Source of the DNA: Marinococcus luteus
GTDB lineage: Bacteria; Bacillota; Bacilli; Bacillales; Marinococcaceae
Assembly: GCF_900106595.1 (NCBI RefSeq)
Contig: NZ_FNNC01000005.1
Span: 124,001 to 188,000 of the forward strand
DNA length: 64,000 nt
Direction: 5' to 3'
Both the position numbers and the translations under genes were made by a program. Within the stretch, counting starts at the first letter, position 1; the number at the start of each line of letters is the position of its first letter. The notes under the pieces are model-generated. The model searched no databases. It was not told the DNA's origin and worked only from the letters and a program-made list of their open reading frames with translations. This document shows positions 36,125 through 44,588 of the stretch, piece by piece.

Positions 36125-36669
36125 TTAAGCATTTTTATAGTAGATAAGGTTATCTTTCCACGCATCGTTTTCGTAAATGAATCTCCGGCGCAGGCATTCA
36201 TATTCCATTCCGGCTTTTTCTGCAAGAGAGATGGATGGGTGATTATCGACATTAATGTGAGCTTCTATCCGGTGAAAATACAGATCATCAAAAGAAGCGC
36301 ATAGAACCTCCTGGACGGCTTCTTTCCCAAACCCCCGATTCCAGTGCTGGTTATGAATCATATAGCCGAGCATGCCCCATTGAAATTCTTCACGTATTAA
36401 CGTAGTAATATCAGCATGTCCCAGATGATTTCCGTCTTTATGAAAAATATCGTATACATAGGTACTATCCTGCTCTTTCATCGCTTTTCTCTGCTGAATC
36501 ATATCCATGAATTTTGCTTTAGTTAAACGGCTGATTTCCGGACGACCGGGGTCGTATAAATGCTGGGATGGTTTTCGTTCCGAGAATGCCTGTAGCTATC
36601 AAAGTCATCCGGCTGCAGCGGACGCAGAATTAAACGCTCTGTTTCTCTCTTTCTTTGTTGAAGCTTCAT
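36125..36669 (-). pseudogene. GNAT acetyltransferase broken by a frameshift
   Basis: The gene starts at an ATG at 36669 with a perfect AGGAGG site, and reads RETERLILRPLQPDDFDSY, the typical RimJ/RimL start. After SIY (near 36555) the frame ends early in a TAA. The rest (DPGRPEISRL ... GYMIHNQHWNRGFGKEAV, then DNHPSISLAEKAGM) continues in another frame to 36125. A 2-base insertion, probably a repeated TA in TTTATACGAC, explains the shift. The ORF from 36508 alone would lack about 55 residues of the fold. It is likely inactive unless this is a sequencing error. Confidence 0.8.
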
Positions 36670-36806
36670 TCTATACCTCCTGTTGCTCATGCAGAGATAA
36701 CATATTTCCTACAGAATTTATGGTTGAAAGGAAGATTCAAGTATGAAGAAAATATTCAGATTTTATTATATTGATATATTTTAATTTCCATACTTTTTCT
36801 GGAATG

Positions 36807-36840
36807 AAAAAGCCCCGTCTCTTTGAGCAAAGAGAGGAGC
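36807..36840 (-). terminator. Terminator after the YwbE-like gene
   Basis: On the minus strand CTCTCTTT...AAAGAGA sits within a GCTCC/GGGGC stem, followed by a T run. Confidence 0.78.
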
Positions 36841-36857
36841 TTAAGGATGCTGTGAAT

Positions 36858-37049
36858 TTAATGAATATGTTTGACGCGTCCTACCTGGCCGTCTTCAAGC
36901 CGGACTTTAATACCGTGCGGATGGCTCGGGGAATTGGTAAGTAAATCTTTAACGATTCCCCGGGTCAGCGCGCCGCTCCGCTGATCTTTTTTTAATACAA
37001 TATCCACTTCTGTTCCCGGGGTAATATCTTTACGCTTTGTGCCGTCCAT
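36858..37049 (-). CDS. YwbE-family small protein
   Basis: A 63-residue protein that fits YwbE (DUF2196): it has PGTEVDIVLKKDQRSGALTRGIVKDLLT and a C-terminal PHGIKVRLEDGQVGRV segment. The fold is a small beta-barrel; function unknown. Ribosome site GGAAGGA. It has its own terminator. Confidence 0.9.
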   Translation of the reverse strand: MDGTKRKDITPGTEVDIVLKKDQRSGALTRGIVKDLLTNSPSHPHGIKVRLEDGQVGRVKHIH

Positions 37050-37145
37050 AACATGTCCTTCCTTTCAAAGGTGATGCTTTATTTTAGCAGACAACCGAAA
37101 AGAGAAAACAATAAATTCTCTTTCCTGAATCGCTGCACCACCGGT

Positions 37146-38072
37146 TTAAATAAAAATACCGAGCCATCCGGCATTTAGCATGGCGATTAGCAAAAGGGTT
37201 TTTTCTACAGCTGATACGTGCTCGGGGTTGGAGTTATCCATCCGGCTGACAAGAATAAGAGATACTGCCATAAGTACGGCCAGCCCTGCTGCCGCCCACA
37301 GGCGGTCACTGCCAAGCCAAAAAATAGTGAGCCCCGAAATCACTAAATAACATACAGCAGGCATATGAGCGTAAGGGGAGCCAAATTCACGGGTGAACCA
37401 GACTACAGTGGTACGCTTTTCGGGAGAGGCCTGCATGTCCGCTTCCCGGTCCGGAATATGATGGACCATCACCCAGGCCAGACAGATCATGGCATTTATA
37501 AATGCATTCTGCCAAGCCCATTCCGGAATGTTTCCAAGCGCCAGCCATGCTCCGCCGAGACCGAGCAAAAATATGGATGGAAACAGGCTGAGCCATTCTC
37601 CGAGAAATGGCTTATAGCTGAGGCTGAACGGCGGCAGGGAATAAGAAGCCGCTGCCCAGACGCCGACAAGAAGAAGTACGCCGACTTTAATATAGCCAAA
37701 GATAAAACAAAGTACGGCAATGCCAAGCAATGCGATAGCGAGCCATTTTCCGACCAGCCATAATGATTTTAACGACATGGCATTGGTCTGCAGAACGCGG
37801 CTGCCTCCGGACAGAATAGCAGGGCTGTGTTCATCCGTGCCTGAAAGATAGTCAGCATAATCATTAAAAGCGTGAGTGAGAAGCCCGTGAATAAGAAAAG
37901 CGCCAATGGCCAGAAGAATAAAAACGGCTGTTAAATAAGAAGCAGAGAGAGACGAGTATAAAAAAAGCGGCAGCATGGTAGAGACGATCGTGGCAATACT
38001 CGAAGATATAACAGCAATGGCACGAACAAGCATCCACGCACTGCGCAGCGTCCCGGCTAATTGATTGGCCAT
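37146..38072 (-). CDS. UbiA-family prenyltransferase
   Basis: A 308-residue membrane protein with eight to nine helices. The two Asp-rich motifs are HAFNDYADYLSGTD (NDxxDxxxGTD) and PDREADMQASP. These bind Mg2+ and the prenyl diphosphate. The sequence looks most like MenA-type enzymes but the aromatic acceptor cannot be read. The ATG at 38072 follows AAAGGAAAG; a longer in-frame reading runs over the chrA terminator and lacks a ribosome site. Confidence 0.88.
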   Translation of the reverse strand: MANQLAGTLRSAWMLVRAIAVISSSIATIVSTMLPLFLYSSLSASYLTAVFILLAIGAFLIHGLLTHAFNDYADYLSGTDEHSPAILSGGSRVLQTNAMSLKSLWLVGKWLAIALLGIAVLCFIFGYIKVGVLLLVGVWAAASYSLPPFSLSYKPFLGEWLSLFPSIFLLGLGGAWLALGNIPEWAWQNAFINAMICLAWVMVHHIPDREADMQASPEKRTTVVWFTREFGSPYAHMPAVCYLVISGLTIFWLGSDRLWAAAGLAVLMAVSLILVSRMDNSNPEHVSAVEKTLLLIAMLNAGWLGIFI

Positions 38073-38185
38073 CCACATCTTTCCTTTCTGGTTCCTGATA
38101 ATTTCAATTTTTCTGGTACTAGTATCCCATTTATTGGCGGTTTCGTACAGTATCCAGGGGAGAAGAGCCGGCATAGAACAGTAAA

Positions 38186-38213
38186 AAAGACGCTGTTCTA
38201 TAAAAGAACAGCG
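38186..38213 (-). terminator. Terminator overlapping the end of chrA
   Basis: GCGCTGTTCT and AGAACAGCG form the stem, with TTTTTT after it on the minus strand; the chrA stop lies in the loop. Confidence 0.82.
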
Positions 38214-39373
38214 CCTGCGGCTGCACCGCTGACGACGATTACCCACGGCGGAAGCTTCCAGAAGGCAAGCATCGTGAATAGAAAAGCAGCCAGTATAAAA
38301 TCCAGTGAGGAGGTAATGGATGACGTCCAGATTGGATTATAAAAGGCAGCTAAAAGGATACCTACAACAGCAGCATTTACACCGGTCAAAACGCCTTTCA
38401 TATGAGTGTTTTTACGAAGCAGAGACCAAAACGGCAGCGCTCCGATAATTAAAAGAAAGGCTGGTAAAAAGATGCCTGCAGAGGCGACCAGGGCTCCCTG
38501 CCAGCCGGAGAGGACAGTGCCCAGGTAGGAAGCAAAGGTAAATAAAGGCCCCGGTACAGCCTGGGCTGCCCCGTAGCCCGCTAGAAACGTTTCTTCACTC
38601 ATCCATCCGGTCGGGACAAACTCCCGTTCCAGCAGAGGAAGAACAACGTGACCACCGCCGAACACAAGTGACCCGGCCCGGTAGAAGCTGTCAAACATGG
38701 CTACGAAGGTAGACCCGGTCCAGTCCCGTAAAAGCGGCAGTGCAGCGAGCAGAACAAAAAAGAGTGTCAGGCAGAAAGCACCTGTTTTGCGCGAAACGGT
38801 TTCGATGACCTCCGTATTATCTGCCTCCTGGACCGAGCGGTACAGCACCCAGCCGGCCCCGCCCGCTGCGAGTATGACGAGTACCTGTGCAAGAGAGGTC
38901 TGCCATAAAAGAGTACCGCTCATGGCGAGCAGGGCAATGGTGCGGCGCTGAAGATCAGGTGTGAGCTTCTGGGCCATGCCCCATATCGCATGGGCAACAA
39001 CTGCCACAGCGACGATTTTCAGTCCCTGGAGCCAGCCGGCATCGCTGACGTCGAGGCCCTCAAGTGCGAGGGCGAAGATCACTAAAGCAATAACGGAAGG
39101 AAGGGTGAATCCCAGAAAGGAAATAAACCCTCCAACGAGACCTCCCCGGACAATGCCTATTCCTATGCCGACCTGACTGCTGGCAGGGCCGGGAAGAAAC
39201 TGACATAAGGCGACAAGATCCGCATAACTCTTTTCGTCGAGCCACTTTCTGCGTCGTACGTATTCTTCATGAAAATAGCCTAAATGGGCGATAGGGCCGC
39301 CAAAAGAGGTCAGTCCCAGCCGCGTGGAAATCAAAAATATCTCCAGCCATTTTTGGCCCAATGTTTTTCCCAT
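38198..39373 (-). CDS. chrA: Chromate transporter, two-domain CHR family
   Basis: A 391-residue protein with two similar CHR halves. The first has GLTSFGGPIAHLGYFHEEYV and CQFLPGPASSQVGI; the second has GSLVFGGGHVVLPLLEREFV and AQAVPGPLFTFASYLG. ChrA exports chromate from the cell. The padR gene lies 17 bases upstream, and both are transcribed leftward from one promoter, so PadR probably controls chrA. Confidence 0.93.
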   Translation of the reverse strand: MGKTLGQKWLEIFLISTRLGLTSFGGPIAHLGYFHEEYVRRRKWLDEKSYADLVALCQFLPGPASSQVGIGIGIVRGGLVGGFISFLGFTLPSVIALVIFALALEGLDVSDAGWLQGLKIVAVAVVAHAIWGMAQKLTPDLQRRTIALLAMSGTLLWQTSLAQVLVILAAGGAGWVLYRSVQEADNTEVIETVSRKTGAFCLTLFFVLLAALPLLRDWTGSTFVAMFDSFYRAGSLVFGGGHVVLPLLEREFVPTGWMSEETFLAGYGAAQAVPGPLFTFASYLGTVLSGWQGALVASAGIFLPAFLLIIGALPFWSLLRKNTHMKGVLTGVNAAVVGILLAAFYNPIWTSSITSSLDFILAAFLFTMLAFWKLPPWVIVVSGAAAGAVLL

Positions 39374-39390
39374 GGCGTTCTCTCCTGTCT

Positions 39391-39696
39391 TTACTTGATT
39401 TCTTTAAACAATTCATAGGCTTTTGCGCGGGCTTCCTGCAAAATTCCGGCTCCTTTATCTGTGGTGGTATAATATTTACGGATTTTTCCGTTCACGTTTT
39501 TATTTTCTTTGTGTAAAAGGCCGTCATTTTCCATAGCATGAAGAATCGGGTAAAGAGTGCCCGCACTCATTGAATAACCGTGTTCCTGCAGTTCCTCAAG
39601 CATCCATTGCCCGTATACGGGATGCTCGGAGGCATGATGTAGAATGTGAATGTGAATAAAGCCTAAAAAAAGCTTGCGAAGTGTTTTATCTTCCAT
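39391..39696 (-). CDS. PadR-family repressor
   Basis: A 101-residue winged-helix protein of the PadR group: FIHIHILHHASEHPVYGQWMLEEL, SAGTLYPILHAMENDGLL and GKIRKYYTTTDKG. No C-terminal dimerisation extension beyond one helix, as in the short PadR-s1 type. It lies directly downstream of its probable operator (39712-39743) and ahead of chrA. Confidence 0.93.
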   Translation of the reverse strand: MEDKTLRKLFLGFIHIHILHHASEHPVYGQWMLEELQEHGYSMSAGTLYPILHAMENDGLLHKENKNVNGKIRKYYTTTDKGAGILQEARAKAYELFKEIK

Positions 39697-39711
39697 GATC
39701 GATCATCCTTT

Positions 39712-39743
39712 CGGATTTCGATATCGAAATCCGATATCGAAAG
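39712..39743 (-). promoter_or_regulatory. PadR operator: 22-base perfect palindrome plus a partial repeat
   Basis: Bases 39712-39733 form a perfect palindrome with half-sites CGGATTTCGAT and ATCGAAATCCG. A second copy of the core, CGATATCGAAAG, follows at 39732-39743, giving two overlapping sites. The -10 element TATAAT is at 39766-39761 on the minus strand with a weak -35 (TTCAAA), so the operator lies just downstream of the transcript start. Confidence 0.75.
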
Positions 39744-39810
39744 AATAACAATTAATTTTTATTATAGCAAGAGGGGAAAACAAATTTGAAACATTGCCGG
39801 AAAAATGAAA

Positions 39811-39846
39811 AAACGGCTCCGCTGGCTGGCCGTCGGAGCCGTTTTG
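39811..39846 (-). terminator. Terminator after srtD
   Basis: AAACGGCTCCG and CGGAGCCGTTT form a strong stem with A and T runs on both sides. Confidence 0.85.
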
Positions 39847-39851
39847 GGTGC

Positions 39852-40598
39852 TTAAAGACTGTTCGTCTGTTCGAGTTCTGCCTCTACAATGTAACGATCA
39901 GGAGCACTGCCGATATAGTCAAAAGGATAGCAGGTGGTGAGCGTAAGCGTTGGTTCGTCTTTGTCTACAATGACAGAGCGGTCCTCGGCGTCCGTCACCC
40001 ATGTTTCCTGCAGCCGGTAAACGTACTGGGTGTTTTCATACTCGACAATAAGAGAGTCCCCGTCTTCAAGTTCGTCAAGCCCGGTGAAGACTGTGTCCCG
40101 GTGGCCGCTGAGCACCGTGTGGCGGGACTCTTCCGGGGTGGTTGTCCATTCGCTGACGTACATACCAACGCCCTGGTCAAGCGATTCATCATCTGTGCCC
40201 CAGTAGATGGAATAAGAGTTTCCAAGCTCCGGAATTTTTAATTTGGCTACATTTTCGCCTTTATCCCATTGATCTATTTCATCGCTCATCACCGCCGAAT
40301 CTCTGCTGTTGTCGGAGGAGGAAGAGGAAGCTTCGTCGGGGCTCGTGTCTGTATTGTTTCCTTCAGGCAGCGTATAGGCTTCTGGTTCCCCGGCAGCTTC
40401 CACGCTGGAAGAATCGTTTTGCTCTTCGGAGTTATTATCGTCCGGAGCTTCCGCTGATTCATTCGCAGAATCAGTGATAACGTCTTCTTCGTTGGTGGAA
40501 ATTTTATCTACTCCTGCTCTGGCATCAAACCACTGATATCCGAAGTATCCGGTAATACTAAGGCCGATAACAATCATCGCAATAAATATTTTTTCCAT
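39852..40598 (-). CDS. srtD: Class D sortase
   Basis: A 248-residue membrane-anchored transpeptidase. An N-terminal helix (FIAMIVIGLSITGYFGYQW) is followed by a 90-residue low-complexity acidic and Ser-rich linker, then the sortase domain with His in LSGHRDTVF, Cys223 in LTLTTCYPF and an Arg in APDRYIVEA. The domain pattern fits class D (YhcS-like). It joins surface proteins to the cell wall. The neighbouring gene at 40727 carries a matching sorting signal. Confidence 0.9.
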   Translation of the reverse strand: MEKIFIAMIVIGLSITGYFGYQWFDARAGVDKISTNEEDVITDSANESAEAPDDNNSEEQNDSSSVEAAGEPEAYTLPEGNNTDTSPDEASSSSSDNSRDSAVMSDEIDQWDKGENVAKLKIPELGNSYSIYWGTDDESLDQGVGMYVSEWTTTPEESRHTVLSGHRDTVFTGLDELEDGDSLIVEYENTQYVYRLQETWVTDAEDRSVIVDKDEPTLTLTTCYPFDYIGSAPDRYIVEAELEQTNSL

Positions 40599-40680
40599 AT
40601 ATGCTCACTCCAGTAAAAGGACGTAACAGACCACAATACACATTACTATTATTTCCATAATACACGGTCAATGGAGAAAA

Positions 40681-40709
40681 AAACAACCTTCACCAGAGAG
40701 GTGAAGGCT
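40681..40709 (-). terminator. Terminator after the sorting-signal protein gene
   Basis: CCTTCACC and GGTGAAGG form the stem with AGAG loop, followed by TTGTTTTTTT on the minus strand. Confidence 0.8.
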
Positions 40710-40726
40710 GCGTGATCGAAAGGTTA

Positions 40727-41758
40727 TTATACCTGCTGGCGGCGTCTTGTCCAGAACAGGGCTCCGCCGGCCAGGCCGGCAAGGGCCAGACCGCCAGCCA
40801 TATAGGCAGGCTGGGCGCTTGCTGTTTCAGGCATTTCTCCGCCTTCAGCGCCTTCTTCCGTTGAAGCCTCGTCTTCGGCCATGCCTTCTTCAGGCATGTC
40901 TTCTTCAGGCATGTCTTCCATACCGTTCATTCCGTCCATGCCTTCCATTTCATCCATCGGTACAGCCTCATTCATGACTTCCTCCGGAACAGTAATATCA
41001 CCGACGCTGTTGAAGTTGGAGTAGGTGGAATCAGCTGTCAGGTTCATGTCTGTGGTGATTTCTTCCATCTCATAAGAAGCATCCAGATTAATGGTGCTCG
41101 CTGTCATGTAATGAGTTTCCTTATCCACGGTCAGGCTCATGGATACGTCCTGAATATCGATCATACTCCAGGTCTCTTCCATCATTTCCTCATCAGCCAT
41201 ACCGCTGCCCATATCCGACTGCATCATTTGACTGGCTGCTTCTTCTATCTCTTCACCGCTTCCTTCGTATGTGAGTACGTAGGAGTTTTCGGTCTCTTCT
41301 ACGTCCATTTCGTCAGCAAAGGACTCTGAAGCTCCCATATGCATGCCTGGATTTGTGGTCATCTCTTCCATGCCACCCATCATGTCGCCGGGCATCATAG
41401 TCCAGCTGCCATCGGGCATTTCTACATAGTAGCCGTCTTCTGTCCAGTACATTTCTGTGGATACTTCTTCACCGCTGACCGGATCGACTGTATTAGTTGT
41501 CTGGTGGAGAGCGAAAGGATCCATCGTAATGTCCTGTTCCGAAGTGGAACTGTTCGTCATTGTTTCCCCTTCACCGGCGGCATTTGTAATTTCCTGTGAA
41601 ATTTCGGTGGTGGCAGAATAGCTGTCGAGCTCAGCCATAGTTTCATTTGACTGCTGCAGAACGTCCCCTGCATTCATTTCTTCTGCCTGGGCGGGTAAGG
41701 CGATTACACCGAGAGCTAAAAAACCGGCACTGCTTCCTGTGATCCATTTTTTCATCAT
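40727..41758 (-). CDS. Cell-wall-anchored DUF6612-like protein with an MPETA sorting signal
   Basis: A 343-residue exported protein. A signal peptide ends at PAQA-EE; residues about 30-235 fit a LolA/LppX-like beta-cradle domain (DUF6612: TMAELDSYSATTEISQE, MYWTEDGYYVEMPDGSW, ETHYMTASTINLDA). A Met- and Glu-rich linker (repeats such as EDMPEEDMPEEGM) leads to the C-terminal sorting signal: MPETAS, a hydrophobic helix and RRRQQV. The sorting motif has Met in place of Leu and ends in Ala, not Gly. The ATG at 41758 follows AAAGGA. It is probably attached by the sortase next door. Confidence 0.88.
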   Translation of the reverse strand: MMKKWITGSSAGFLALGVIALPAQAEEMNAGDVLQQSNETMAELDSYSATTEISQEITNAAGEGETMTNSSTSEQDITMDPFALHQTTNTVDPVSGEEVSTEMYWTEDGYYVEMPDGSWTMMPGDMMGGMEEMTTNPGMHMGASESFADEMDVEETENSYVLTYEGSGEEIEEAASQMMQSDMGSGMADEEMMEETWSMIDIQDVSMSLTVDKETHYMTASTINLDASYEMEEITTDMNLTADSTYSNFNSVGDITVPEEVMNEAVPMDEMEGMDGMNGMEDMPEEDMPEEGMAEDEASTEEGAEGGEMPETASAQPAYMAGGLALAGLAGGALFWTRRRQQV

Positions 41759-41898
41759 TTTTCGTCCTTTCTTTTCTTTCATTTATTCGGCAAAAGCTTA
41801 TGTGGTAAACCACTGGCTTCTGGTATTCTATGGTAATTTTACCTTATAAATGTCGGAAATAAACGCACTTTTTAAAAATTTGTGAAAAAATGTGAGAA

Positions 41899-41937
41899 AA
41901 AAAGCCCGTATAGCCATATTTTATAGGGGCTTCGGGA
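41899..41937 (-). terminator. Terminator after the SMR gene pair
   Basis: AGCCCCTATA pairs with TATACGGGCT, then TTTTTTT on the minus strand. Confidence 0.75.
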
Positions 41938-41958
41938 TTCAAAAAACTGGAGGGGAGC

Positions 41959-42324
41959 TTAAGCATGCCGGGCACGGTGGAAATATCTGCTTTTTTTCGT
42001 GCGGCGGCTATTTTTCACATGAAGAAGAATAAGCCCGGAAATGACCAAAAATAAGCCGGCAGCTTTCATCCATCCAAATGATTCCTGAAAAAGCAAAATG
42101 CCCGCGACGGCTGTTAAAGCCGTACCAAGACCTGCCCATACAGCATAAGCAACAGATAACGGGATCGATTTTAAGGCGAGGCTCAGGAAGAAAAAAGCCC
42201 CGATAAATGCTATAAAAACGGTCAGAGAGGGAATAAGGTTGGTAAAACCTTCTGAAAGTTTCAAGGACGTAGATGCAGTAACCTCAAATAAAATCGCAGC
42301 AAATAGCAGAAGAACAGCACGCAT
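41959..42324 (-). CDS. Small multidrug resistance (SMR) protein, second subunit
   Basis: A 121-residue four-helix transporter with the SMR Glu in helix 1 (AILFEVTASTSLKLSEGF) and AYAVWAGLGTALTAVAG in helix 3. A longer basic C-terminal tail (RRTKKSRYFHRARH) is unlike the partner subunit; such asymmetry is typical of heteromeric pairs such as YvdRS. It lies 16 bases after the first SMR gene. Confidence 0.88.
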   Translation of the reverse strand: MRAVLLLFAAILFEVTASTSLKLSEGFTNLIPSLTVFIAFIGAFFFLSLALKSIPLSVAYAVWAGLGTALTAVAGILLFQESFGWMKAAGLFLVISGLILLHVKNSRRTKKSRYFHRARHA

Positions 42325-42340
42325 AAATTATTCCTTCCTT

Positions 42341-42652
42341 TCATCCTAAATTCATCATAAGAAGACCAATTACCAGGCATACAATACCTAAAATGTTCAT
42401 TTTATTCATTTTTTCCCTGAAATAAAAAACGCCGATGCAGGCAGTCAAAATGGTGCCAAGTCCGCTCCACGTAGCATAAACGACACCGAGCGGAAGGGTT
42501 TGGAGAACGAGAGCCAGCAGGTAAAAAGCAATGCCCATGCCGGCTGCAAAACCAAGAGACGGGAGCAGCCTGGTAAAACCATATGAAAGCTTGAGCATGG
42601 AGGAAGCAAATACTTCGCATACGACAGAAATGATTATGAGCACATAAACCAT
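42341..42652 (-). CDS. Small multidrug resistance (SMR) protein, first subunit
   Basis: A 103-residue four-helix protein with SVVCEVFASSMLKLSYGF in helix 1 (the proton-coupled Glu) and VVYATWSGLGTILTACIG in helix 3. It exports cationic drugs or guanidinium-type compounds as a dimer, probably a heterodimer with the product of the next gene. Its ATG overlaps the stop of the TetR gene by one base. The TetR-SMR-SMR order equals B. subtilis yvdT-yvdS-yvdR. Confidence 0.9.
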   Translation of the reverse strand: MVYVLIIISVVCEVFASSMLKLSYGFTRLLPSLGFAAGMGIAFYLLALVLQTLPLGVVYATWSGLGTILTACIGVFYFREKMNKMNILGIVCLVIGLLMMNLG

Positions 42653-43182
42653 TACACTTCTCCTTGTTCAAAGCGCCCCAAAAGTTTTTGAAGCAGACGT
42701 TCAGACTGTGAAAGGGGCATGGTATTAATCTCAAAAATATGTGAAAACCAGATGCCGTCACTTAACAGCCGGATCATAGAAGCTTCATCAGTGTGAAAAG
42801 CGTCTGAAGCAAAAAGTTTCTGCCAGCGTTCGTTGTATTCCTTCCAAAGATCGAGCACCTCTTTGTGATCAGCAAGGGTGGCAAGCAGGCTCGCATTTAT
42901 TAAAAAATTGCTTCCCGATCGAAGCTCTTCAAGTGTTGCTTCCGCGTAAGCTTTAATATAGCTGCCAGCAGTGCTTCGTTTTTCTTCGATTAATTCATGA
43001 AACCGGGCAAGCGCATAAGCATTCATTTCATATACGAGCCGTTCTTTATTTGGAAAATGATAAAGCAGCCCGCCTTTACTCACTTCTGCTTCATTTGCCA
43101 CAGCGTGAAGAGTAAGGCGGTTAAAGCCGTCCCTGCGGATGATGCGGGCGGCAGAATGCATAATTTCTACTCGTTTACTCAT
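42652..43182 (-). CDS. TetR-family regulator of the SMR pair (YvdT-like)
   Basis: A 176-residue repressor. N-terminal helix-turn-helix: IMHSAARIIRRDGFNRLTLHAVANEAEVSKGGLLYHFPNKERL, closely following the TetR pattern, with a ligand-binding C-terminal half. The ATG at 43182 follows AAAGGAG; a longer in-frame reading from 43278 lacks a ribosome site. It probably represses its own operon with the two efflux genes. Confidence 0.9.
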   Translation of the reverse strand: MSKRVEIMHSAARIIRRDGFNRLTLHAVANEAEVSKGGLLYHFPNKERLVYEMNAYALARFHELIEEKRSTAGSYIKAYAEATLEELRSGSNFLINASLLATLADHKEVLDLWKEYNERWQKLFASDAFHTDEASMIRLLSDGIWFSHIFEINTMPLSQSERLLQKLLGRFEQGEV

Positions 43183-43365
43183 TGTTGATTCTCCTTTATT
43201 AGTCAACAGTCTGGACGGTATAGTAAAAAGTGTAGCAGAGGAACGGATAAAAAGCGAAGAAGAAGTCAGCTTATCCATAACCGGTGTAAAGGTCTGTACA
43301 AAAAAAGATTGAACCGCGGAGCGCAGAAGCGTGGACGGGGCCTGAATGGTGGGAGGAGGGCCGTT

Positions 43366-44457
43366 GTGTTTAGTCAGCTTTTTGTTAATTTAACCATCTT
43401 AGTGACGTTCCTTTTTTTTTATTACCAGGTATTCCGGGAGCATTCCTTTTCACGTGTCACCCCTATACCGGTGAGGCTGTTTACCGGCATACTGTTTGGA
43501 TTACTCGGCATGGTGTTAATCGGATTTGGCATCAGGGTTAATGAGTACACCCTGATCGACCTTCGTCATATCCCAATTATGCTCAGCGCTTTGTTTGGCG
43601 GATGGATACCTGCAGTAGCGGCTGCGGTCATTATTTCGTTTTCACGTATCGCCATCGGTGGTGGGGTAATTGTTTTATACCCGCTCAGCATGATTATTTT
43701 CAGCACGGCGGTGTATGTTTTTATCGCCCGGATGGTGCGAAATCCGTGGCTTGCAGCATTCTATATGCTTCTATGCTCCAACATTTACTTTCTCATTATT
43801 ATGATGTACCAGCTGAATACTGTGGATCTTTATACGGAAGTGGCACTCAGCTATTGGTTTGTGTCGTTTGCCGGAGCGTTTGCAGCAGTATATATGGTGA
43901 AGCGGCTGACTTATTCCAATCAGCTTCTTCATAAGTATCGGGCTGAGTCTTTAAAAGATCCGCTCACGGGCCTTGATAATCCGAGGAGCTTTGCCTATTC
44001 GTTAACAAAAAATCTCGAGCAGGCTTCGAAAATGAAGCAGTCGGTGTCACTGCTCATGATCGATATCGATCATTTTAAAGATATTAATGACTGTCATGGG
44101 CATACAGCCGGAGATGATATTTTAAGGCAGCTTGGCACGGTGCTTCTTGAAATGGTCCGGCCGGAGGATTCTGTGTACCGAAAAGGTGGAGAAGAATTTA
44201 CAATTATATTGTCCAACTGTCCAGCGCCCAAAGCAGTCGATATCGCTGAACGAATAAGGGAGCGGGTGGAAAAATATCCTTTCCTCACGGATCATCAGAC
44301 ACTGTATATTACTGTGTCGACCGGGGTTTCTATATTTCCTGGGACAGCTGTGGAGGAAAGAGAGCTGTTCAAGCAGGCAGATGATGCTTTGTATCAGGCA
44401 AAAAACCAGGGTCGTAACCAGACTTGCATGTATTCTAAAAAAGACCTTATAAAATAG
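43366..44457 (+). CDS. Membrane diguanylate cyclase (5TMR-LYT-GGDEF)
   Basis: A 363-residue protein with about six N-terminal helices of the 5TM-5TMR-LYT sensor type (NEYTLIDLRHIPIMLSALFGGW), a short coil and a GGDEF domain from about residue 200 (DPLTGLDNPRSF). The active loop is KGGEEF, and the inhibitory RxxD site (RPED) lies five residues before it, so product feedback is likely. It makes cyclic di-GMP. The GTG at 43366 follows GGGAGGAGGG; a TTG start 57 bases upstream lacks one. An EAL-domain remnant at 54.5 kb suggests this signalling network is shrinking. Confidence 0.88.
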   Translation: MFSQLFVNLTILVTFLFFYYQVFREHSFSRVTPIPVRLFTGILFGLLGMVLIGFGIRVNEYTLIDLRHIPIMLSALFGGWIPAVAAAVIISFSRIAIGGGVIVLYPLSMIIFSTAVYVFIARMVRNPWLAAFYMLLCSNIYFLIIMMYQLNTVDLYTEVALSYWFVSFAGAFAAVYMVKRLTYSNQLLHKYRAESLKDPLTGLDNPRSFAYSLTKNLEQASKMKQSVSLLMIDIDHFKDINDCHGHTAGDDILRQLGTVLLEMVRPEDSVYRKGGEEFTIILSNCPAPKAVDIAERIRERVEKYPFLTDHQTLYITVSTGVSIFPGTAVEERELFKQADDALYQAKNQGRNQTCMYSKKDLIK

Positions 44458-44467
44458 GTCTTTTTTA
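44437..44467 (+). terminator. Terminator after the diguanylate cyclase gene
   Basis: AAAAAAGACCT and AGGTCTTTTTT form the stem; it overlaps the end of the gene. Confidence 0.82.
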
Positions 44468-44588
44468 TTGTTTATAAATAATTGAGTCTTTTTTATAAAT
44501 ATGTATTAGAAAAAGTGTTTTTAAAATAGGTTATTGGGTATAAAGTATTAATATTATATAATAAAAAAGAACTAGAGAGGTATTCACC

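Noticed and set aside
43183-43365. Guanidine (ykkC-type) riboswitch before the SMR genes
   Set aside because: No conserved ykkC motif or hairpin set is seen; a TetR regulator already heads the operon.
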